This document shows positions 44,848 through 56,305 of a stretch of DNA of 64,000 bases, in pieces (positions within the stretch are counted from its first letter, which is position 1; each line of letters opens with the position of its first letter). Source of the stretch: Maratus speciosus (taxonomy: Eukaryota > Arthropoda > Arachnida > Araneae > Salticidae). Under the pieces are notes generated by a model. It saw only the letters and a list, made by a program, of their open reading frames with translations, searched no databases and was not told the DNA's origin. Made by a program: the position numbers and the translations under genes. The stretch covers positions 31,746,852-31,810,851 of the forward strand of contig OZ010800.1 in assembly GCA_963932465.1 (NCBI GenBank), read 5' to 3'.

Positions 44848-47240
44848 GGAAAATGGCCACTAGCATGAAAAAAGGTAGCATGTTCCGAATCGTTTTAACA
44901 TGTAATTGCCAATTTCCACTGCGTTCTGCCATTATAAATTTATGCATTAATGTTACCATTCGAAAATATTGACACCAAAATTTCGCTGTTGGCCCATTCT
45001 TTTCTGATGTTTCCATTTCACATTTAATTTTTGTTGTAAGAGAAACCAGTGTAGCGTCGTCCAATATATTGTCATACATAGAAGTGTTTTCTTCAAAATC
45101 TGTAACAAACTGTAAAAGGTGTTTGTTCTTTTCCAGCTTCATGGGGTGTGATATTTTTCATGATTATCTTCCCCAAAACCAAACGCACTAAGGTGTGCCC
45201 TCTAACAGCATGCGCGAATGCGCGACCGGCTAGCATATTTTCAACGGTATTCGTCGCATATACCTGGCTCAGCAATCTTTCAGACCACTTCCAGCCATTA
45301 TGTATCCAATACAACCTAGATATGAAATTAACAGATGAAATCCTCCAAGCCTAATATAAACATTCTTGAAATCTGGCGTATCGCTTAGCACTGCCCATAT
45401 GTCTCTCGCTTTCATATAAAGTGGTTGGTTAAATGTCACAAAAACGCAATTTTGATTGGTGTCTTCACTTTTTTCGATCACTGTGCAAAGACTTGAATAT
45501 ATTGTGTCGTATTGACTTATTGGAAGATTCAGGAAAGGCAAGAACTGGACAGCTGAGCACTCAAAATCCTTACCTTTAATAAAAATTTCAATAAAGCCAT
45601 TACATTCACGTACATTAGAAATGTTCTCAGACTTGGCATACAACCATAGGGCATCAGGAGTGTTTGGAACAATTGACTGTAAGTCAGTGGGCTTAACCTC
45701 CTCAAGTTGTAAGTTTTGCAAGCCCTTGTCTGCAGCAAATTTCGAATCGAAAACTTTCACCTTCAATTCACATTGTTTATTTATGACTTTTGCCGGAGGT
45801 AATTTTGTTAACCTTTCAACACTGTCTGGGAGTAGAAAATTAGATGACGGCGTTACACAACTTATACCTCCCATGCTGTGAAAAGTGTTCAAGCCGTCAA
45901 TGGTGTTTATATTGAAGTCCGCATTGTCGAAAATGAGTTCAATGACTGAACCTCGCAATACGACTGAATTCCCTTGCAGTGCGGCACTTGCTTCAAAAAT
46001 TTGAACTTCGTTGTAAGGAGCTGCAAATCCAAATTTATGCATGATATCCTGTAAAATTTTAGATCCAAATTTTCGATGTACATAACATCCTAAACCTATC
46101 TGAAGAGGTGAGAGGAAAGAGCGTGGTCTAGTTGCTGCCATAATTGCATGTGAAATCGCATTACATTTCAGTTTATACACATCTGATTCTCTTTTCTTAT
46201 TTTTCATAATTATTCCTTGAACAAGCGTCTTTAAAGAAGAGGGTATAATGCTTTCTATTCCTCCAAAGAAATTGTTCATATGGTCTTAGGACGAAAGATT
46301 AAAGCATCGCGAACATATATCGTCTCGTAATATTTGGGCTGCTTTCTTGACGATTCTCAGTCGTTCGTCTTCTTCGTTAGTCTCCCGGTTTCATGCCATG
46401 CGGAGGTTAAAAGTTTGTGACCAAACCCTTTGAAGCATATGACTGTCCTTTTTTTTTGGAACAGACGGTTATTACTTTGTCTCTATAGTGTGCTTTAAAT
46501 TTAGAAATTATCGTCTTAACTGTTGGTATATAACCGTGCACATGCTGTAGAAGTTCATCAATAGAGAACTGACATTCGTCACTTTCTTCAATAAATGTAT
46601 AAATGCCTTCCATACTTTCGGCAATCTGTATTTCTTCCGGTCTTCCTTTCTTCTTACTGGTTTCCACTTGCTTGGTAAAAAATCTTATAAAGCATTTGTG
46701 GTGAAATCTTGCTTCAGCTGCAACCAAATCAATGACATTAGATAAACGCTTACTGACTTCTTTACCCCATTTGTCTTCACGCTTATTTGCAGCCACGATT
46801 AAGCTATTTTTCATTTCTAAGTTTTCAACTATTACAACGTTTTCGCGATACTTTACAGATTTCTTTTTTTCCTTCTGTATAACAGCTTTGTCCAATGTAT
46901 TAGAACTTAGAAAACATTTTTCCTTAAATTCAAAGAAGGGACTGTCTTTTCTCAAAATTTCTTTTAATGGACTAATTTGTGTGGACGTTGATGGTTTTTC
47001 TGCAATAGATTTCTTGTATGATTTAACAGAATTCTTCCTTGTATAATTTTTCATACACATTGGGTGAACTATAAATTCCGTATTGTTTTCAGCTTTTTCT
47101 TCAAATGTTTTCCACTTATGGTCACCTCTTTCCAAACTTGCTGTCAGAAGGTACTTCAGTCCCTTTCTTCCAATTTTCACATAATCATTCGAAACGCAGC
47201 CCTTACCACATACAAGACAAACTACTTCGCCAAACTCCAT
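44848..47240 (-). pseudogene. Uncharacterised TIR-element gene, decayed
   Basis: Read from 47240 downwards. The first frame (MEFGEVVCLVCGKGC.., to 46407, 277 aa) has a zinc-ribbon-like CLVC / HPMCMKNY pair (residues ~8-62), a Lys-rich middle and a second AEARFHHKCFIRFF zinc-like block. After two frame changes come ERLRIVKKAAQILRDDI and a TAA. The 45269-46279 frame (336 aa) then holds AATRPRSFLSPLQIGLG, IFDNADFNINTIDG, TFHSMGGI, VTFNQPLY and YIRLGGFHLLISYLG. One base shift at ~45270 leads to SQVYATNTVENMLAGRAFAH. Another near 45135 leads to AKFWCQYFRMVTLMHKF and AERSGNWQLH. It stops at HASGHFP, exactly at a GTAAGT donor-like site (44847 downward), close to the left TIR. The C-terminus is missing. 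Homologous text occurs in 'uncharacterized' cnidarian, fish and arthropod proteins, as I recall. Possible DDE-like acidic residues (DNAD) are unproven. Confidence 0.75.
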
Positions 47241-47659
47241 TTTTCCGCTCTCAATCAGCAGTCAAGAAAGAATCATTTTACATTGTCAAAACTATTTAAA
47301 ACTTTCTACAACACGCTTTGAAACTAAAATTATCCACTTTCTAAAAACTGACAAAGAATTACTTCGTTCAGTAAATTAAGGTGTTTAATACTAGTGAAAT
47401 GCTCATCAATTGAAAATAAAACACTCGTGGTATAATAAAACACACGTAGTATATTTCGACATAAGCAAGGGGTGATAGGGTATTTGATAATGACTATTAC
47501 ACAAACGTACGAAAACAGCATACAGACAATGGAGGAGGGGTGGGGGAGGGATCGAAAGTAAATAAGATTTGTTCTGCTTCTTGGGCGCGTTTAATATGAT
47601 TCTGTTTCCGCATTTTTTCCAGTAACGTTTACATTATATCAATTTTTGATAGGTAAGGA

Positions 47660-47939
47660 TTGATGTGACAAACAAATGTTAATAACACTTTTTGTAGGAA
47701 ATTAAATTATCTACATTTTTGTAATTGACCTTTCTTTTCTAGATGCTATCGTTCATGAGATATTCGCATAAAACCGATTTTCAAGCTCTTTAGCGCCCCC
47801 TGGTGGCGAAAGCTCACATCGGATCGATGGGGACTTTCAGTATGTTAAACTACATACCCTAACTAGCATCTGTGCAAAAATCCAGCTTTGTTCTAATTTT
47901 TTCCGCTATTTGTAAAAAAAGCTGCTAAAATGACTGCAC
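47660..47939 (-). repeat. Right terminal inverted repeat of the 3.6-kb element
   Basis: Inverse of 44340-44615: TGACAAACAAATGTTAATAA at its inner edge, TAGCGCCCCCTGGTGGCGAA in the middle, ATGACTGCAC at the tip. It carries a short extra GCAGCTTTTTTTAC next to the tip relative to the left arm. Confidence 0.9.
47791..47806 (-). promoter_or_regulatory. CTCF-type motif in the right inverted repeat
   Basis: The inverse of the left motif, so the two point toward each other across the gene. Confidence 0.5.
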
Positions 47940-48151
47940 TAGTATACACTTTTGTCAATGTAAGGCGAGAGAAAAGACCATGGAAGAAGAAACAGAACGT
48001 CCCATCCATTTTAATATCCAATTTGTCCTAGAAAAAAATTAAAACAGCCATTCAGCTGTATTTTTTTAAATTTATGTTAAAAAACTAATCGTAGGGAGTT
48101 GTCTTCATAATTAAATTACACCAAACACTGAGTTTTTTAAATAGAAATCTA

Positions 48152-48612
48152 CACTGAAAAAAATTCTGCCACCGCCGTTTAGAAAATAATTTATGGCTCT
48201 AGAAAAAATAGTTCCATATCATTCTTATAAATATTAGTTCTCTTTACTAGAGAGTTTTAGTTATCACTATTAAAATTCAAGTGTGTTTTGTTATGTCATC
48301 GAGGTCAAACTTACTTAAAAAATATGCAAATGAATGCGAATACATGAAGTGAATTTTAGTAATTATAACTCTAGTTTACGAATTAATTTTAGAAATGAAG
48401 TGATAATTTCGCATAATTCAAACGATTCATAATATAATGTATCTTTTCATCACCTAGAAAATTTTAGACTAGAAATTCTCGCTCATTTTGTCTATTAAGA
48501 TTATTTGTTTACCTTATTCCCATAACTCGGAAATCTATATTTCTAGTTTAGGGATTTAGAAAATGACTACCTATTCGCTCTAGATGAAGGCGGTATATTT
48601 TTTCTTTCAGTG
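48152..48612. mobile_element. MITE with CACTGAAAAAAA ends, TA target
   Basis: CACTGAAAAAAATTCTGCCA on the left; reversed, CACTGAAAGAAAAAATATAC on the right, both followed by ACCGCC. TA at 48150-48151 and 48613-48614. It is 461 bp and AT-rich inside. The ends resemble the MITE at 27255 (CACTGTAAAAAAA). Confidence 0.75.
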
Positions 48613-48954
48613 TACTTAGGAAAGCTTCAAATATGCTAATCAAGAAACACATCTTCTTCCAACCAATAGTTTCTGAGTTATGTTAAAAAAAAACTACCCA
48701 CATAATTCAAGTTTTTAAGTATGATTCAAGAACTCGTTAATAGAATGATCTCCAATTTTGGATTTGCATATTTGATGCTCCAAAAAACTGATTTCTATTA
48801 AAATATTCGCGGTTTACAAATCATAGTTTTTAGGTAGATTTCGTATGAAATACTACCTATTGGGATCGTTCCTATGTTGGAATTTCTGAAAAAGTTTTGC
48901 AGATCTACACCGATCATGACCCCTAGAACCCAAAACCACCCTCAGTAAAAAACG

Positions 48955-48956
<2 letters not shown>

Positions 48957-48992
<36 letters not shown>

Positions 48993-49013
48993 CTCTCTCT
49001 CTATATATATATA
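48957..49013. repeat. (CTAT)n/(CT)n/(AT)n compound microsatellite
   Basis: About nine CTAT units followed by CTCTCTCT and TATATATA. Confidence 0.95.
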
Positions 49014-49019
49014 TCACTT

Positions 49020-49660
49020 TCTTCTGGACACGATAACTTTCGTAATTCTGCACCAATCTCTTCCAAACTGATACATAAAATCAATGGGCATAAAATCTCG
49101 GTCAAGTTCGTTAATAGGCAAAATCGGACCAAGGGGAGGGAAATAGGGAGGGGTTTTGTGAAAACAGAAAACCCCCAAAACTTCTTAATTTTTGTACATA
49201 TCAAATCAGTTTAAAGTTTTTATTACTTCTAAAAGAAGGGCCAAAAATTTATGTATCACAGATTTTTGATAAAGTTAAAAATGGGCTCAAGGGGCGCAAA
49301 AAATAGGGTTTTTGGGAAAAAAAATTCATAACTTCGTCAATTCTCAAGATATCAAATTCAATTAATTTTATTATAAATCTCCTTAACATTATCTAAAACT
49401 TTTATATTCACAAGTGTTTGATAGGAGCAATTCGTACCGCAAAAAAAATTAAAAACGAAAACAAAAAGGGCGTTTGAAGAAGAAAAAAATCCATAACTTC
49501 GTCAATTTTCCAGATATCAAATCCAATTAATTTTATCATGAATCTCCTTAACATTATCTACAACTTTTATATTCACAAGTTTTTGATAGGACCAATTCGT
49601 ACCGCAAAGAAGATTAAAAACGAAAACAAAAAGGTGGTTTGAAGAAGAAAAAAAGTCCTT
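49020..49660. repeat. ~165-bp tandem repeats
   Basis: CATAACTTCGTCAATT, AGATATCAAATTCAATTAAT and ACTTTTATATTCACAAGT recur at ~49328 and ~49493. Related, more diverged units lie at 49020-49320 and, past the 325-bp array, at 51812-51960. Confidence 0.8.
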
Positions 49661-49879
49661 CCGGTCAGTGCCGGGAGGAAGAGGTAGCTTTCATATTCCT
49701 TATTTTAAAAAAGCCAACTTATATTATTCAAACACACGAAGCTCAATTAAGTGGAAACCGAATGTGGGAGATTCAATACTAATTTTTATCAATACTAAAT
49801 CATTATGAATGAGAATTTCGCGAAATTAGTCAGCTTTATCCAAGCTGCTTTTATTTAAAGTAACTTATATTTGGCTGCC

Positions 49880-51665
49880 AAATTCGGCGATTTCTTAAAG
49901 TGCCTGCCATTTTAAGACAACATGGTGGATGAGGCTAACCAGTGAATTTGGTCCAGACCTTAGTAATTGCTGTGCACATGCTCAATCACATCGGAATCGG
50001 TTGATATATACGAGTGCTGTCGCAGGCAAAAAATCAGATTTTTCAAAATGTCACCCACGTTAGAAATTGAAACTGCTATATCTGAGCCATTTTTTAAGAT
50101 AAAGACAAACAAAAAATGCTCCTGAATCCTTATATCTAGGTCAAATACTTAAGAAAGAAACCTTTTTCAATTTCAATTTTTTTTGCACCTCACTTTAAAT
50201 ATAATTTTTTTTTTAATTTAATGACCGCCATTTTGAAACAAGATGGCTGATGAAGCTGGCCAGCGAACTTGGTCAAGATATTGATGTATACTATCCACAT
50301 GCCTTCTTCCATCGAAATAGGCGAATACATGTGGTATCGCGTGGCAAATACAAGATCGTTTCAAAGTGTTAGCCATGATAGAAATTCAAAGTGCTATAAT
50401 TCAACCACTTTTTAAGATATAAACAAAAGAACAAATTTTCAGAAACAAAAACTGCTCCAGAATCTTTGTATCAAGGCCAAAAACATAAAAAAAACTTTTT
50501 CATTTTCTAATTTTGTAATACCTCATTTTAAATTTTAAATTACATTTTTTTAAAGGGCAACCCTTTTGAAACAAGATGGCGAATGAAGCTGGCCAACGAA
50601 CTCGGTCGAGACATTGGTATGTACTATGTACAGACCAAGTTACATTCAAATCGGTTTATAAATACGCCTGTTATCGCGTGACAAAAATCAGGTCGTTTTA
50701 AAATGTCAGCCACAATAGAAATTCAAAATGTTATAACTCAACCATTTTTTTAGATATAGACGAAACAAAACCTGTTCCGGAATCTCTGTATTAAGGTCAA
50801 ACACATACGAAAAAATCTTTTTCATTTTCCATTTTTTTGGTATCTCATTTTAGATTTAAATTTTTTTTAATGGTCGCCAATTTGAAACAAGATGGCGGAT
50901 GAAGCTGGCCAACGAACTCGGTTGAGTTATTTGTATGTACTATATACACACCAAGGTCGGTTCATAATCAAATCGGTTCATAAATACGTCTGTTATCACG
51001 TGGCAAAAATCAGGGCGTTTCAAAATGTCAGCCACGCTAGAAATTCAAAATGTTATAACTCAGCCATTTTTTAAGATATAGACGAAACAAAAACTGCTTC
51101 TGAATCTTTTTATCAAGGTCAAACACGTAAGAAAAAATATTTTTTCAATTTTCAATTTTTTGGTACCACATTTTAAATTTTAAATATTTTTAAAAATTTT
51201 AAATGGCTGCCATTTTTAAACAAAATGGCGGATGAAGCTGGCCAACGAACTCGGTCGAGACATTGGTCTGTACTATGTATAAACGAAGTTAGATCCAAAT
51301 CGGTTCATAAATAGGCCTTTTATCGCGTGACAAAATTCAGGACGTTTCAAAATGTCAGCTTCACTAGAAATTCAAAATGCTATAACTCTGCCATTTTTTA
51401 AGATATAGACGAAACAAAAACTGCTACGGAGTCTTTGTATAAAGGTCAAATACATAAGAAAAAAATATTTTTCCATTTTTAATTTTTCGGTACCACATTT
51501 CAAATTTTTAATTTTTTAAAATTTTTTAAATGGCCGCCACTTTAAAACAAAATGGCCGATAAAGCTGGCCAACGAACTCGGTCGAGACATTGGTATGTAC
51601 TATGTTCACACCGAATTACATCCAAATCGGCTCATAAATACGAGAGTTACAGTGTGACATAGGTC
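49880..51665. repeat. ~325-bp satellite, six copies
   Basis: The unit starts at about AACAAGATGGCGGATGAAGC, seen near 49919, 50240, 50571, 50890, 51222 and 51550. It continues TGGCCAACGAACTCGGTCGA, AATCGGTTCATAAATACG, GTTATCGCGTGACAAA, TTTCAAAATGTCAGCCAC, TTATAACTCAGCCATTTTTT and AGATATAGACGAAACAAA. The frame 50892-51074 lies inside it and is not a gene. Confidence 0.95.
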
Positions 51666-51989
51666 AGATATATATATATATCAATTTTGAACGGAGGGTG
51701 GTTTCGGAGTCTGGGGGTCATGATCGCTGAAAATATACCAAAATTTTTTGAAATCGCTTTCCTCCGAACGGCTGCAATAGGTAGCTTTTTGTAAAGAAAG
51801 CTACCTAAAATCCATAACTCCGTCAAATCAAAAGATATAAAATCCCCATGAATTTATCATATATCTTCTTAATATTGTCTACAACATCTATATAGACAAG
51901 TTTTGGATAGAACCAATTCTTAGAGCAAAAACAAATTAAAAATACATACCGGTTGAAGTAAAAAATGATCTTAGTAAGGGTGTTTTCAA

Positions 51990-52430
51990 ATCCAAACTGG
52001 TTTTTTTCTGACTCATTTTACAATTCATTTTTGCCCTCAAAGGCTTCCAATTGGTACGTTTTCTTACTCAGAAACTATATAATGTACCGTAATGGTCGAT
52101 TTTCTGATAGGGGCAGAATATATTTTTTTAAATGCTGTTTAAAAGGGCATTTTGAACCGAATTTACCGAAGCGGATTGTGTTGGAAAAATCATTGTAATA
52201 AGGATGCGCTTAAATCCAAACTGCTTATTTTCTGACTGGTTATTAAATTCATTTTTGCTCTCAAACGCATTTAATTGATAGATTCGCTTATTCAGAAACT
52301 ATATAATGTACCGTAATAATCGATTTTTAGATAGAGGCAGAATATATTTCAAAAAATGATGTCAAAGTGGGCATTTTGAACGGAATTCCCCGAAGCGATT
52401 GTGTTAGAAACGAAAAATATTGTCCTTCTG
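51990..52430. repeat. Two-unit tandem repeat, ~221 bp
   Basis: AAATCCAAACTG, TCATTTTTGC(C/T)CTCAAA, CAGAAACTATATAATGTACC, GTAATRRTCGATTTT, GGCAGAATATAT and GGGCATTTTGAAC recur in order at ~51990 and ~52211. The frame 51965-52198 is a by-product. Confidence 0.85.
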
Positions 52431-54788
52431 AGAAAATAATTGTTTATATATCAAGTTTTAATTAATTGAACAAAAAATAAAAACACAGGTCGCTTATAAA
52501 TCTCTTCAAAAATCACGTCAGCAAGTTTCATATTTTTTTTTAATTAAAAATGAATCTGGAATTATGCCAGAAAATTTCGAGTTGTTGAGCATGGAAAAGT
52601 ATTTTTTTGAATACCGCCCTAACATGATTCTGATAAAACCAGCTATTATATGAAAATGAAATAAAAACTCGTCAAGAGCGGCCAGATAAAATTGTTAAAG
52701 TGGATTTATCCATAATCATGATTTAGTTTTTGTTTGTGAAATTAGTATATTTGACTTCGAAATCTACCTCTGCCTGTAGGCCGGGCCGGCAGGGATTTTT
52801 TTTTTTCTTTTGAAGATATATTTCGGAAATCTAAAATTACTCTAGAGTTACGCCTAATAAACTTCCTGCATTGCATTGTTTTCCACTCATTACAAATGAA
52901 TTTAATATAAAAAGTTTCAAAACTTAAATTTTCACGTTATCGAAACTACATGGTGGAGTACCTTTCCGTTCGGTATCCTATAGTAAATTTTAGCGAAAAA
53001 TCCAAATATGATGCCAAAAATAGGTGTTTATATTGAACACTTCAGAGTTTGATACAATTTCAGATGAAGATGAACGCTAACTCTTTTTTTATATTTATTA
53101 AATAAAGACATAATTTCCATGGGGTTTGTTTTGTTTGTTTGTTTTTCTTAAGGTATATATTTTGAGCAAAAAAATACATCTTTTGTTCCTGCTACGAAGA
53201 ATGTTACAGTGACAAAAAATATAAAACTGCATATCGACCGAATTTTTTTTTTAATGATATTATATTAATTTCTGTATACTATATATGTAATATCTTTAAA
53301 TATATAAAACATTTGATACTACGAATATTATTTATTTGATCTGGCTACTTGGCAAAGCTAATAATATTCAATATGTTAATGCTATCTCATATTCATAATT
53401 TTTTTAGCAATACTTTTTTCTTAACTAGAATTTCATATATTGATATCTTTTTACCCGACTGCCAAGAAGGGTTATGTGTTTGACACGTATCTGGATATGT
53501 GGATTTCTTTATACCCTCGAAACGGCACAACGGATGGATGGATTCTATTGAATGAGGTCTCTAGCGATTCGTCTTACCCGTCCGATGGTTATAGGCTAGG
53601 TTTTGTTTTTATAAATTCAAAATGACGGCCATAAAATAAAAAATGGCGGTAGAGACGAAACAAAATTTACGCACCCTATTGAGTGACATATCATTGGATA
53701 GATCTTTCAAAATGAAGACGATGTTTCATTAACTATTTTACAGTCAGAAGCTCCATTTAAATATTACACAACCTGGAAGTTGTGTAAGTAAGATCTCTAG
53801 CTTTACTGCAACTTAACCTTCATAGACATCTATAGTCCTCATCAGTGTTTATAGATGGGGACTAACAATTAAACACGGCTTAAAAGTCATCAATACAAGT
53901 AAATAAAAAAATAGGTAAGTAATATAAAAAATAGTTTCACATTGATGAGAAATAATTAATCAGTTCGCTGGTTTTTTGATTTTTTTCATTAAATTTTTAC
54001 TTATTATCATCTATTATTCTAAAATACTATTAATAGTTGCTGAGGAGAAACCTGAGAAGAAATTTACGCAATATATCTTGCACAAGCTGTAATATATCGG
54101 TCACCCGGAAGGAAACTGGCACAATTAAAAAATACTATATTTCACAGGAGCGGCAGAAGATGATTGAATTTTTTTTCTTACTGTAACATACAATGATAGT
54201 GGTACAATACATGTAGTCTTATGCATTATATTTTATATGAAAAACGTCAAATATTTCTTTATTTGAATGAAACTTCAGTAAGCATTCAAATTCGGTCACA
54301 TGCATTTGTCTTTTATACCAAATCAATTCATGCAAAACTACTTTTTCGGTAAAAACACGGCAGTTTATTTATCTTTCATTTTTTCCATATTTTTTATTTG
54401 GATTTCTTTGGTAAATTCCTCTGCGCATTATTTAGGTACATATGGAGAATCATCAGCTTTTTACTCTTTCAAAATATTCTCTGTATACGCTTTATGGAGA
54501 CCTTCTTAGTCAGTTTCATTGCAACTATATTCGTCTACCCTAACAAAATTTAAAGACCTGCAATATATCTTTATAGACATCTCCAGGCACTGAGCTACAA
54601 AATAGTAAGGCCGCTGTACCGTAAAAAATATTAATAACTTCTCGCATGTCACGGAGCTACAATTTTTATTTACAGTACGTGAACAGGCACACGAACGACC
54701 TGTAACGATTTACTTTTAAATGGGAAATTCCTCGGTGTGTGTTTATAACCTTGTCCAAACATCGTGAGACCAGCTGGACCAGTATTAC
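52431..54788. other. AT-rich stretch, no gene supported
   Basis: At 52740-52800 the text GAAATCTACCTCTGCCTGTAGGCCGGGC is matched in inverse at 61905-61945, marking the second end of the inverted repeat family. The open frames 53440-53625 and 54300-54509 show no domains. The former resembles non-coding arthropod repeat text. Confidence 0.45.
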
Positions 54789-55093
54789 TGTGAAAGTCGC
54801 CTATAATCCGTGGTCCAAAGACTTTTTAGGAAACTCGGAATGGCAACAACCAGAGAGAAGACAGAGAGACGATGTAATCTTGGGTGTGGTAATGTATTTT
54901 GGATATGTTCGAAAAGCCGCTGAAAAAAAGATATGTAATCCTGAAGCGTAGTATTATGTAATAATATATTGTGTGTGTGTGTGTGTGTGTAACTATGTTC
55001 GTCTAATGAACATAAACTTATTTAATCATATCACTGCTTTAATCAGATCTTGTGTTCTTTCTTCATCAGTATCACGAAGTCCAAAACCGGTCA
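54789..55093 (+). repeat. 5' LTR of the plus-strand Ty3/gypsy element
   Basis: Starts TGTGAAAGTCGCCTATAATC and is repeated at 59217-59523 with moderate divergence, including GACTTTTTAGGAAACTCGGA, TGGATATGTTCGAAAAG, AATCCTGAAGCGTA and a (GT)n run whose length differs between copies. The right edge (…CCGGTCA) is inferred from the end of similarity. Divergence indicates an old insertion. Confidence 0.85.
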
Positions 55094-55745
55094 GGATAAT
55101 ATCGCAGCCGGAAAGGATGATGGTCTTCAGTTTTTAAAAATATTTTGCAGTGTTAATGCCGCATAAAATGACATCGTGGAATACTGCGGTGAAGAAAGTT
55201 GTGTTCTAATCTAAGTGAAGAAAGTTGTGTACATAGTATTTAATTGACACCAAAGAGAATTTGAAAACTAGCCTGGCTGTCACGAAGGTTTTTTTTTATT
55301 CCATCGAGAGCTTAGTTTAAATGTATATTATTAAAATGGTTATTTAAAGTGCATATAGTAAATATATATCGAAACAAAAGGTTAATATTGAATCAATTAT
55401 TAGAATAAATATGGTATATTATTCAGTAATTAAGTTTGAAAAGTAAATAATTAATGATGTTGCACTGTTTCGCAATGCTTAAGAATTTTTAGTATGTATT
55501 TAACTTGCTTAATATGAATGCAGAGTTATTTATTACGGTTGCTAAAATTCATTAGAGCTTCGTTTTATAAATAATTATATTTGACTCGACAAAGTATATT
55601 TTGTTATTTAATAAATATACTCCTGTTATTGTTGTTTAAAAAAAAGTAACATAAAATGAGTTTCAAATACCATATTAAAAGTTCATAATAGCACTATGAA
55701 TCTATTTATTCGTTAAGAATAAAATGAAAAAAGAAGTTTGATGAA
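55094..55745 (+). other. Leader region of the retroelement
   Basis: Non-coding, with no recognisable tRNA primer-binding site. The AT-rich part 55300-55740 may be a later insertion. Confidence 0.4.
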
Positions 55746-56294
55746 AAACGTGATGAGATTGGATTATTCTTGATAAATTTTGAAAGAAGAGCGGAAATGG
55801 CACAAGTACCAAAGAAAGACTGAGTAGCTTACCTGTTGGCACATTTACCGGTGAAAATTGTCAATATGCTAGCTAGAGCCCGGAAATTGCATTTAATTAC
55901 GATTTTGTGAAAACTCTTATCTTAAAGAGATACAAGTTAAACAGTGCAAAATTAAAACAATGTTTTTACCGACACCACAAAACACATGAAAAATCATGGA
56001 GGAATTAAACACGAGCGTTTGAGATATTTTACTGAATGGATCACAGAATTAAATATTAACACTTTCCAGCAATTAAATGACTTAGTAGTAACCGAACAAT
56101 TAAAATTTCGTGTGCTTGTAGAAATAAGAGAACATCTCTTGGAAAATTGGCTCACATTTAAGACGCCGTTAGAATTAGCAGAAAAACTTGATGATTATGA
56201 GAGCATTACCGACAGTTTTAAAAGGAAAGAATTTCCAAAGAACAATTTATCTAACTCTCGAAATCAAAGTTGGAATAATTATAGTTTGGAATAA
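55746..56294 (+). pseudogene. Ty3/gypsy Gag fragment
   Basis: Plus-strand frames give RAEMAQVPKKD then a stop and VAYLLAHLP, which parallels the capsid region of the Gag at 16.7 kb. It then gives KTLILKRYKLNSAKL-like text. Finally, in the open frame 55986-56294, come RYFTEWITELNINTFQQLN, VTEQLKFR and TPLELAEKLDDYES, the same order as FENWLKEL..ADQMKRR..FAEKLDAYD in the other element. Gag would form the particle. The N-terminal half is lost, and several frameshifts are present. Confidence 0.75.
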
Positions 56295-56305
56295 AAAAAA
56301 AAGAT

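Larger units (their letters stand above)
44340..47939 (-). mobile_element. Novel-looking DNA transposon with ~275-bp TIRs
   Basis: Two long terminal inverted repeats (44340-~44615 and ~47660-47939) enclose one minus-strand gene. Outer ends are GTCCAGTCATTTTAG (left) and, reversed, GTGCAGTCATTTTAG (right). TA lies on both sides (44338-44339; 47940-47941), suggesting a TA target duplication. Similarity between arms is high throughout, with one small indel near the tip. Each arm includes CCACCAGGGGGCGCTA. The gene product belongs to a family I know only as uncharacterised. The arrangement of one gene between TIRs and TA is that of a class II transposon, but I see no textbook transposase signature. 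Nothing else in the window shares these ends. Confidence 0.8.
48828..51810. mobile_element. Foldback-like unit loaded with tandem repeats
   Basis: The left end (48828-~48945: TTTTTAGGTAG..ACTACCTATTG..CGATCATGACCCC..CCAAAACCACCCTC) reappears inverted at ~51676-51810 (GAGGGTGGTTTCGGAG..GGGTCATGATCG..CAATAGGTAG..AGCTACCTAAAA). Each end itself contains an internal hairpin (TAGGTAGCTTTC..AAAGCTACCT). Between them lie a GATA-type microsatellite, three to four ~170-bp repeats and six ~325-bp repeats. No transposase. A partial inverted copy of this family is at 61905-62700. Confidence 0.7.

Noticed and set aside
44727..45881. Plus-strand frames opposite the TIR-element gene
   Set aside because: They are shadows of the minus-strand coding sequence, which carries the conserved blocks.
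50892..51074. Open frame starting MADEAGQRTRL
   Set aside because: It lies in one copy of the ~325-bp satellite; the other copies break it.
53440..53625. Open frame MISFYPTAKKGYV..
   Set aside because: No domain, no support from neighbours, and the text resembles non-coding repeat sequence; cannot be called a gene.
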